From contig CAJWAY010000032.1 of assembly GCA_913020685.1 (NCBI GenBank), positions 1 through 12,538 on the forward strand: a stretch of DNA of 12,538 bases, written 5' to 3'. The stretch is from an uncultured Flavobacteriaceae bacterium (lineage in GTDB: Bacteria; Bacteroidota; Bacteroidia; Flavobacteriales; Flavobacteriaceae). Below are positions 7,116 to 12,538 of this stretch, one piece after another. The position numbers were made by a program, and so were the translations under genes. Under the pieces are notes generated by a model. That model saw only the letters and a list, made by a program, of their open reading frames with translations, was not told the DNA's origin and made no database searches. The first letter of the stretch is position 1. Every line of letters begins with the position of its first letter.

Positions 7116-7146
7116 CAAAGATAGTCTACAAATCATCCCTATGCAA
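7116..7146 (-). promoter_or_regulatory. Candidate promoter of the cyoE-oxidase operon
   Basis: On the minus strand, TTG at 7146-7144 is followed after a 20-base spacer by TATCTTTG at 7123-7116. This is a perfect match to the Bacteroidota -7 consensus TAnnTTTG with the -33 element at the expected distance. It lies in the 79-base gap between the tonB stop and the cyoE start. The implied transcript leader would be only about 8-13 bases, which is short. The site fits the start of the long oxidase gene run. It is a motif match only. Confidence 0.6.
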
Positions 7147-7180
7147 GCCTCAATGAGAATTTTAGGATCTTATTGAAACC

Positions 7181-7891
7181 TCACTGCAGACGAAAGGTAA
7201 TTGGAATACTAAATGGAACCCTAACTGGTCTTCCTCTCTGTTTTCCTGGGGTCATTTTGGGAAGTTTACCTATAATTCTTGCGGCTTCTTTCTCAAGATT
7301 TTTATCTGGGCCTCGCATTCTGATATTGCTGATGGATCCGTCTTTGGATATGATAAAATTAACATATACTCGCCCCTGTATACCCATTTCTTGAGCAATT
7401 TCGGGGTAACGAAAATTTTTTCTTATGTGTTTATTAATTTTTTCCTGAAAACATTCTCTCCTTTTGGATTTTGCAACTCTTTCACAACCAGGAAAAATTG
7501 GTACATCTTCAATAACAGCAAATGGGACATCGACATCATCAAAATCATCTTCAATCTCAACCTCTTCAACCTCTACGATTTCTTCCTGATCAGTCTCAGT
7601 TGATTCAATCACAGTTTCTTCCACTTCTTCCTCATCTTCTACAACCTCAATAATCTCTGGAGCTGGTGGAGGGGGAGGAGGGGGAGGGGGAACTTTGATT
7701 TGCTCTGTAATTGGAATTTCTTCATCATCATCATCATCAACATTTAATGCCTCATATCCATATCCACTCCTATCATAAGTTTTCCATTCAATGGCCTGCC
7801 ATGATAAAAACAAAATAGAAGTCAAACCTATGATGAAATAAAGACTACTGTTTTTGGATAAATCCGCTTTTTCGTTTTTTTTGGGTTGCAT
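7181..7891 (-). CDS. TonB-family energy transducer with acidic/proline-rich linker
   Basis: A 236-residue protein with the TonB layout. It has a basic cytoplasmic N-terminus, one membrane helix at about 17-34, a long periplasmic linker, and a C-terminal TonB domain at about 150-236. Domain landmarks are KHIRKNFRYPEIAQEMGIQGRVYVNFIIS (split here as seen: RYPEIAQEMGIQGRVYV), KDGSISNIRM and MTPGKQRGRPVRVPFSIP. The linker has five aspartates (52-56), nine consecutive prolines (68-76) and a very acidic stretch (79-121) instead of the Lys-Pro repeats of proteobacterial TonB. Cys136 and Cys147 (PGCE...RECF) precede the domain and could form a disulfide. It should couple the proton motive force, via ExbB/ExbD encoded elsewhere, to outer-membrane receptors. 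A candidate promoter lies directly upstream, and no receptor gene is linked here. Confidence 0.93.
   Translation of the reverse strand: MQPKKNEKADLSKNSSLYFIIGLTSILFLSWQAIEWKTYDRSGYGYEALNVDDDDDEEIPITEQIKVPPPPPPPPPAPEIIEVVEDEEEVEETVIESTETDQEEIVEVEEVEIEDDFDDVDVPFAVIEDVPIFPGCERVAKSKRRECFQEKINKHIRKNFRYPEIAQEMGIQGRVYVNFIISKDGSISNIRMRGPDKNLEKEAARIIGKLPKMTPGKQRGRPVRVPFSIPITFRLQ
7665..7690. repeat. G-rich low-complexity tract encoding the TonB polyproline run
   Basis: The plus strand carries closely spaced G runs: two GG pairs, then G5 at 7671-7675, GG at 7677-7678, G5 at 7680-7684 and G5 at 7686-7690. Single A or T bases separate them. In the gene this encodes the polyproline stretch, and the sense strand is C/T-rich. 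In an AT-rich window it stands out as a slippage-prone tract with possible G-quadruplex character on the template strand. A slip of one base would frameshift the TonB gene, but the frame is intact here. Confidence 0.7.
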
Positions 7892-7913
7892 TTGATGTCG
7901 GGTGTTAACAATG

Positions 7914-7943
7914 CTAAACTAAAAAAAAATCGATAAAAAACAA
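7914..7943 (-). promoter_or_regulatory. Candidate promoter of the TonB-family gene
   Basis: In the 78-base gap after gcvH, the minus strand has TTG at 7943-7941. A 19-base spacer rich in T leads to TAGTTTAG at 7921-7914, which matches TAnnTTTG in all but one of the six fixed positions. The tonB ATG at 7891 lies about 22 bases beyond the box, giving a short leader. The T-rich spacer could also act as the tail of a weak terminator for gcvH transcripts. Motif evidence only. Confidence 0.45.
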
Positions 7944-7969
7944 GATTTTTTTTGTCTTTGCGGTTGGTT

Positions 7970-8350
7970 TTAAGATTGAATCAATTGCTTGTATTGTTCT
8001 GCGCTTAATAAATGTTTTAGTTGGGAAGGGTTATCGATTTTAATTTTTATAATCCATCCAGATTCATATGGTTCATAATTGACAGTCTCGGGCGAATCTT
8101 CCAGAGCCGAATTAAACTCTAGTACCTCACCGCTAATAGGCATGAATAAATCAGAAACTGTTTTAACGGCCTCAACGGTTCCAAAAACTTGTTCTTTCTC
8201 CAAACTATCTCCTACTGTTTCAATTTCAATATAAACGATATCTCCTAATTCTTGTTGAGCGAAATCAGTAATACCAATAATAGCAATTTCTTCATCTAAC
8301 CTGACCCACTCGTGGTCATTGCTGTACAAGAGATTGGATGGAATATTCAT
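7970..8350 (-). CDS. gcvH: Glycine cleavage system H protein
   Basis: A 126-residue lipoyl carrier protein of the glycine cleavage complex. It shuttles the methylamine intermediate from P protein (glycine decarboxylase) to T and L proteins in the cytoplasm. The lipoylated lysine is Lys63 in TVEAVKTVSDLFMP, within the usual H-protein frame that also shows YSNDHEWVRL at 9-18, GITDFAQQELGDIVYIE at 26-42 and PISGEVLEFN. A longer reading from TTG at 8392 would add 14 unrelated residues and nearly abut the sprA stop. The ATG at 8350 gives the family's normal length and start. It sits 44 bases after sprA, an adjacency I recall as common in flavobacteria despite the unrelated roles. The other gcv genes are not in the window. 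Confidence 0.97.
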   Translation of the reverse strand: MNIPSNLLYSNDHEWVRLDEEIAIIGITDFAQQELGDIVYIEIETVGDSLEKEQVFGTVEAVKTVSDLFMPISGEVLEFNSALEDSPETVNYEPYESGWIIKIKIDNPSQLKHLLSAEQYKQLIQS

Positions 8351-8378
8351 TTGCCTTGGTTTTAAATTTAAAGGCAAA
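8350..8378 (-). promoter_or_regulatory. Inverted repeat sequestering the gcvH start
   Basis: On the minus strand the arms TTTGCCTT (8378-8371) and AAGGCAAA (8357-8350) are perfectly complementary over 8 bases with a 13-base loop. The last base of the downstream arm is the A of the gcvH ATG. A competing 12-base palindrome, TTTAAATTTAAA (8372-8361), overlaps the upstream arm and the loop. In mRNA read through from sprA the hairpin would bury the gcvH initiation site. It has no trailing U tract, so it does not look like a terminator. Regulatory function is inferred only. Confidence 0.4.
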
Positions 8379-8405
8379 GTAATACAATTCAATTTTAGTT
8401 TCCAA
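8375..8405 (-). promoter_or_regulatory. Candidate promoter of gcvH overlapping the sprA 3' end
   Basis: The minus strand shows TTTG with TTG at 8405-8403 inside the last codons of sprA, a 20-base spacer, then TTACTTTG at 8382-8375. The second box differs from TAnnTTTG at one fixed position. Transcription would start near 8368, leaving a leader of about 18 bases before the gcvH ATG. The downstream box shares bases with the upstream arm of the hairpin at the gcvH start. Motif evidence only. Confidence 0.4.
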
Positions 8406-11400
8406 AATTATAACGAATGGTGATCCCCGACCTAATAGAAGTTTGTGGAAATGCCGTGGAAATAGCAAATTCAGAAAAATTATGATCGTAGAATAATATA
8501 CTTGTTAGGTTTTTGGATAAGTTATAATTGGCAGAAAATTTAATAGACATTAAAGTCTGGCCAGCAGTTACTTGATTGTTGTCGTACTCCAGATTACGCA
8601 ACAGAGTGATGTTTTCTCGGAAAGAAAAATCTGCTTTTAAATTGAGATCTCCACTGAGGGAAACTCTTCTCCCTCCCAAATTGGTTCTGATCCGAAGGTC
8701 TTTAAGGCGATAGCCCATACCTAAAATATATTCATTTCCACTTTGTTCTGTCAAAAGGGAATTATCCAAGCTTAACGACAATGATCGATCTCTTTTAATT
8801 TCTGCTAATATTTTGAGTGAGTTTTTGAATTCAATATCCAAACGAATCAGCGGATTAAATTGTTCTGCTAAGTTGATGTTTGAGTAAAATTTCGAGGTCA
8901 TATAATTTCCTACAGGATCCTTAACAAGTGGCTGATTAGAATCATATTCCAAATTAGTTTGATAATTTGTGAGTGTATAGCTGGAACGATAACCGTGAGT
9001 TAGGGAAAATCGATTGAAAATTTTGGCCATAGATTTTATTCTATTTAAGCCCGTATACTTTAAATTCCAGTTTGGAAGTGGTATATTTCGTGTGGGAGCA
9101 AAAGATATTTTGTTGGGATCACTCCCAGAGTAGGCAGATAAAAAAGAAGCCACAAGAACGGTTTGGTGATTCTTATTGAATCCCTCAGGAAAGCCATTCT
9201 CGTCGCGATTGTTGATTGATGTTCCATTTTGAGCTGCTAGTCGATTAGCAATGATCAAACGATTGTTTCTGAAATTCTGAAAATTTTTATTGACAGGACC
9301 GTCACCACCTGAAAAAGCTGTTTTGATCAAAATAGTAGATATTCCAAAATTCCCAAATTCATTTGAATTTAATGCGAGATAATCCCTATCACTAACCTGA
9401 TAATTTTCATTCAAATTATTAGAGTAATTGCGTTCCGCATTAAGGTCAATGGTTAGATCTTTTAAGGGGTTTATTTGAGCAGATAAATTAAGTTTACTGT
9501 TGTGAACTTGAACGAATGGCTCGTTAAAATTCGGAAAATTGGTCAACCATCCTCTTTTTGCTATCTCATATCTGACATCTGCTTGACTTCCGAAAGTAAA
9601 ACCAAAACTTGGGTCAAGGGTTCCTATGAACCCAACATTGGGTAGATACCCAGGAATGATTTTACCGTTGTTTTCCGAATAATTAAATTGAACTCTTTTT
9701 ATAGATGAAAGTATATCAACAAAATAAGTAATGCGTTTTTTTAAAAGGTTGTTTTTTGGTTTTTTCTCTTTTTTTTGGTGTGGAGGATTATTGGCAATAG
9801 CAGCTCTAGCAAAAGGTTGATCAAAAAGAGATTTTTTTGATTTTAATCCCAAAATAGTGTAGAGTTTATCAAAAGAAATTGATCCAGTTAAGGTTTTCGT
9901 ATTAGCATTTTGTATGGTATTTACAATCCCCAGTGGTTGGCCATCATCATTGGTCACTTCTGCCATAGCATTGGATCCTCTTTCCCAACTAAAATCACCT
10001 GTATAATTGTAATTAGCATCAATAAAATTAAGAAAAGGAATTAATCGCAAAGGAATTTTATAGTTCAGTGAAAGCGTCTGAAAATGGCGATCGGTTTGAC
10101 CAGTATCCCAAATACCATCCCAAATATCCAAACTCTTATTGACCCTACCCAATGGATTGTTGGGGTCTTTTTCGAAAAAATTTCTAACGATATTATTATT
10201 CGAAGTTGTAAAGTTAAATCGCAAAGAGCGAGTGAGATTATGACTTATGGAGTAAGACCAGTCAAATAGATAATTTCTAAGTTGTAGGTCTGGTAGTGGA
10301 AGTTGTAGTCCTGCATCTATCCCCTCCATGTATACTTGGCGAAAACGCTGACTACTAAAATCTCTATTAATATTGGAAGTAATCTCTATGTTATTAGGAA
10401 TGGGATTAAAATTAATTTCTTTCAACCATTGCCAATATTGCTTTCGGTTTAGAACTTGAATTTTTCTAAAAGGGTTGATTTCTATTGACTTGAAGGAGTG
10501 TGTGTAGTTAGCTCCCAATTGCAAGTTTTTATCTGTTTGATTTTTAATTTCATAATCGTGATGAGATAACTCATTATAAGCGTATGAGAAATCAAAATTT
10601 TCGGGACTGTAGAAACGGCTGGGTTTATTTCCCATTTTATTTTTACGTACTCCAATCAAACTAATACTCTTTCTTTTTGTATAGTCAATTGCTTGTTGGT
10701 TAATGGAATCTCTTTGTGAAATTCTTCTAGAAGCGTCTAATCGGTCTTGAAATAGTATGTCTTGATAAAAAGGATCGTATTCAGGAGTGATGTAAGTTTC
10801 TCCTAGGTTTAGGTTAAGAGGTATTTGAAGTCCCCATTTTTCTGGTAAAAGCTTCCCCATATTGATATTTGTGACCACATCGTACTGCTTCATGTCCTCC
10901 CGATTGCTTTGATTGGGGGTCTGATCAATGGAGCCAAATCCAATAGTAGACATTCTGGCTGTACCGGCTAAAGTGGCAAAATCAGCAATATTTGCATCTA
11001 TTGCTCCAATGGCTGCCCAGCCACCTTTAGAGTCAATTCCAGCAATTCGTAATTCATTGAACCATACTTCACCACACAAATCGTCTCCCAACTGCTTGGA
11101 GGGATTTTTTACTCCTATCATCAAATTCCTGATGGATCCCAGGGAGGGGTTTCCTTTAATAGCAAATTTGTATTTTTTGAATCCAGGTAAAGCGCTAATA
11201 GGCGAAAACTCACTAATAGGATTCATGTTTTCATCAAAATAGGAGATCCTGCCCAAACCAGAATTGTTAATGGCGGCTGCTTTTAGTTTTGCCAATAATT
11301 TAATGGGTACCTCAAGAGCATTAGATTCCGGTTGCCATACTTCATCAGCGGTGAATATATTTGAAGAACTTTCTGAATAATTAGTGGGTTTAAGAGGAAT

Positions 11401-12538
11401 TTCGACCTGATAATAATTATCCAAAAAATCTGTCCCAAGTCGAATAAATGCAACCATACGTCGGTCGTAGTCATCAGCAGTTCCTTCCCCAGGTAAAGGT
11501 TTTTGACCAACGATGGATTCAGCATGTAAAAACATTTTTAGGTTTTTGTATTGTCGAATGTCTACATTGACATTTTTGTAAACTGCACGGTAGTCCATTG
11601 GTTGAAGGTCGCATATTCTAAGGGACATGGATTGTTCATTTTGTCGAACAATAGTATTGTTATTGTTAATCTGTTCTCTTTGAATATCAGGTGGAAGAAC
11701 ATAATTTACGGGTATACGGTTTTCATTTTCCAAAATATTCACTGTGCTTATGTCTAGAGTTGTATTGTTATTTTTGGGAAGTTTATTGTTTAGTTTTCGG
11801 TTGTATCTGCGCCAATCTCCTCTCACCAAATCCAAGGTGCCAAACCGAAATACCACAGGCTGAGAAAAACCTTTGAGAACTAGTCGCATAAAACGGATGG
11901 AGCGTAAGTCTTCAATGTTATTAATGGCCTCAAAATAATCATCAAACTGAGTATCTTCATAGTAACCCTTCTGAACAGGTATTTTGAATTGAATCCATCT
12001 AGTGGTGATTTCCTCACCATTTGGAACAGCTACTTTAACATTTTCCCGAACATCAGTAATGAAAGGATGATTTCCAACTCCCATTGATTTTGTTATAGGG
12101 ACACGGTATTCAAAATAACTGTCGATAGTATTCATACTTTGATCCCGGTTGATATCCTCAGAATCCGGTTCGGTTGTGTTTCCCCGATTGGAATCAGAAA
12201 AGGCAACGGGGGAGTTACCTTGGGTACCGTTGTAATTTTTGTAACGGTCTAAAACTCCTCCTTTAGCCGCCACGAAAAATTCATAGTTGTCTCGCGCAGG
12301 ATCTTCAACAGGTCCATTTGAATAAATCAACAGCTCTTGATCATCGTCCAGACCGTCGAATCCAACATCTTGAACTTCTCTGTCCCCAGCAATAGTATTG
12401 AAAGCATAAAGTAGTGATTGGGTGGAAGGTACTTTTCCCCAAGGGGTATTGTGAACTAAATTCTGACCGTTTATACCTGGCAGTCCATTTTCAAATTGTT
12501 TTCGTCCATCTTTAAGTATATCTTCCGAAATATTCCCC
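8395..12538 (-). CDS. sprA: SprA (Sov) type IX secretion translocon, C-terminal part (5' end beyond window)
   Basis: Outer-membrane translocation pore of the type IX secretion system, which exports CTD-bearing proteins including gliding adhesins. About 1380 codons are visible. The frame stays open to the window edge: upstream of an in-frame TTG at 12330 it reads through FDGLDDDQEL, NTPWGKVPSTQSLLYAFN and EDILKDGRKQFENGL, so 12330 is not the start. Full-length SprA is about 2300-2500 residues, so roughly the C-terminal 55-60% is here. Recognisable segments include GEVWFNELRIAGIDSKGGWAA (split: VWFNELRIAG, SKGGWAA), VDILSSIKRVQFNYSENNG, and alternating aromatic/polar beta-strands throughout. 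It ends in RSGITIRYNFGN, a typical beta-barrel closing strand. No frameshift or internal stop is seen. gcvH follows 44 bases later. Confidence 0.95.
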   Translation of the reverse strand, partial: GNISEDILKDGRKQFENGLPGINGQNLVHNTPWGKVPSTQSLLYAFNTIAGDREVQDVGFDGLDDDQELLIYSNGPVEDPARDNYEFFVAAKGGVLDRYKNYNGTQGNSPVAFSDSNRGNTTEPDSEDINRDQSMNTIDSYFEYRVPITKSMGVGNHPFITDVRENVKVAVPNGEEITTRWIQFKIPVQKGYYEDTQFDDYFEAINNIEDLRSIRFMRLVLKGFSQPVVFRFGTLDLVRGDWRRYNRKLNNKLPKNNNTTLDISTVNILENENRIPVNYVLPPDIQREQINNNNTIVRQNEQSMSLRICDLQPMDYRAVYKNVNVDIRQYKNLKMFLHAESIVGQKPLPGEGTADDYDRRMVAFIRLGTDFLDNYYQVEIPLKPTNYSESSSNIFTADEVWQPESNALEVPIKLLAKLKAAAINNSGLGRISYFDENMNPISEFSPISALPGFKKYKFAIKGNPSLGSIRNLMIGVKNPSKQLGDDLCGEVWFNELRIAGIDSKGGWAAIGAIDANIADFATLAGTARMSTIGFGSIDQTPNQSNREDMKQYDVVTNINMGKLLPEKWGLQIPLNLNLGETYITPEYDPFYQDILFQDRLDASRRISQRDSINQQAIDYTKRKSISLIGVRKNKMGNKPSRFYSPENFDFSYAYNELSHHDYEIKNQTDKNLQLGANYTHSFKSIEINPFRKIQVLNRKQYWQWLKEINFNPIPNNIEITSNINRDFSSQRFRQVYMEGIDAGLQLPLPDLQLRNYLFDWSYSISHNLTRSLRFNFTTSNNNIVRNFFEKDPNNPLGRVNKSLDIWDGIWDTGQTDRHFQTLSLNYKIPLRLIPFLNFIDANYNYTGDFSWERGSNAMAEVTNDDGQPLGIVNTIQNANTKTLTGSISFDKLYTILGLKSKKSLFDQPFARAAIANNPPHQKKEKKPKNNLLKKRITYFVDILSSIKRVQFNYSENNGKIIPGYLPNVGFIGTLDPSFGFTFGSQADVRYEIAKRGWLTNFPNFNEPFVQVHNSKLNLSAQINPLKDLTIDLNAERNYSNNLNENYQVSDRDYLALNSNEFGNFGISTILIKTAFSGGDGPVNKNFQNFRNNRLIIANRLAAQNGTSINNRDENGFPEGFNKNHQTVLVASFLSAYSGSDPNKISFAPTRNIPLPNWNLKYTGLNRIKSMAKIFNRFSLTHGYRSSYTLTNYQTNLEYDSNQPLVKDPVGNYMTSKFYSNINLAEQFNPLIRLDIEFKNSLKILAEIKRDRSLSLSLDNSLLTEQSGNEYILGMGYRLKDLRIRTNLGGRRVSLSGDLNLKADFSFRENITLLRNLEYDNNQVTAGQTLMSIKFSANYNLSKNLTSILFYDHNFSEFAISTAFPQTSIRSGITIRYNFGN

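Noticed and set aside
7922..7962. A/T-rich inverted repeat followed by nine T on the minus strand downstream of gcvH, considered as an intrinsic terminator
   Set aside because: The stem would be only A-U pairs and the T tract overlaps the candidate tonB promoter spacer, so it is too weak to call.
8351..8392. 14-residue N-terminal extension of gcvH starting at TTG 8392
   Set aside because: The H-protein family starts at about the ATG at 8350, and the extension covers the intergenic hairpin and the putative promoter box.
11283..11525. 80-codon minus-strand ORF inside sprA, and a similar 61-codon ORF at 4978-5163 inside subunit III
   Set aside because: Both are alternate-frame readings nested in confidently identified genes, with no start signal or domain of their own.
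12328..12330. SprA start at 12330
   Set aside because: The codon is TTG and the same frame continues upstream with SprA-like sequence to the window edge, so this is an internal leucine.
1..12538. Mobile elements, CRISPR arrays, tRNA or rRNA genes, phage defence islands
   Set aside because: No transposase or integrase, no regularly spaced repeats, no tRNA-like segment and no horizontally acquired-looking block was seen. The content is core flavobacterial chromosome.

Overview
The window reads as chromosomal DNA of a low-GC member of the Bacteroidota, most likely class Flavobacteriia. This rests on the type IX secretion translocon SprA, the flavobacterial order of the oxidase genes, and promoter-like sites of the TTG-N19/20-TAnnTTTG type, with Shine-Dalgarno sequences mostly absent. 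Every credible gene lies on the minus strand, so transcription runs from high to low coordinates. The gene density is high: no gap exceeds about 80 bases. No tRNA, rRNA, CRISPR array, insertion sequence or attachment site was seen.

Right end (8395-12538): the C-terminal ~1380 residues of SprA. The reading frame stays open to the window edge, so the gene is cut only by the window. Next come gcvH (glycine cleavage H protein, 7970-8350) and a TonB-type energy transducer (7181-7891). Both have a plausible promoter of their own.

Centre (2069-7101): a compact respiratory cluster behind a candidate promoter with a perfect TAnnTTTG box. The order is heme O synthase (CyoE/CtaB), two different heme-copper oxidase subunit III proteins, a subunit IV-type protein, a cysteine-free thioredoxin-fold protein resembling Sco, a true Sco1/SenC copper chaperone, a DUF420 (CtaM/YozB-like) oxidase maturation protein, and a 68-residue protein with a signal peptide, a CSMC motif and one membrane helix. 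Gene spacings run from a 10-base overlap to 39 bases, which indicates one operon. Subunits I and II of the oxidase are not in the window and must be encoded elsewhere. The cluster therefore supplies small subunits, heme modification and copper insertion.

Left end (1-1992): a MacB/LolD-like ABC transporter made of one ATPase followed by a permease and the start of a second, paralogous permease. Each junction overlaps by exactly 8 bases.

I do not see a clearly new system. The most promising uncharacterised pieces are the 68-residue CxxC membrane protein and the cysteine-free Sco-like protein, both embedded in an oxidase assembly operon. A third is a hairpin at the gcvH start that shares bases with the putative gcvH promoter.
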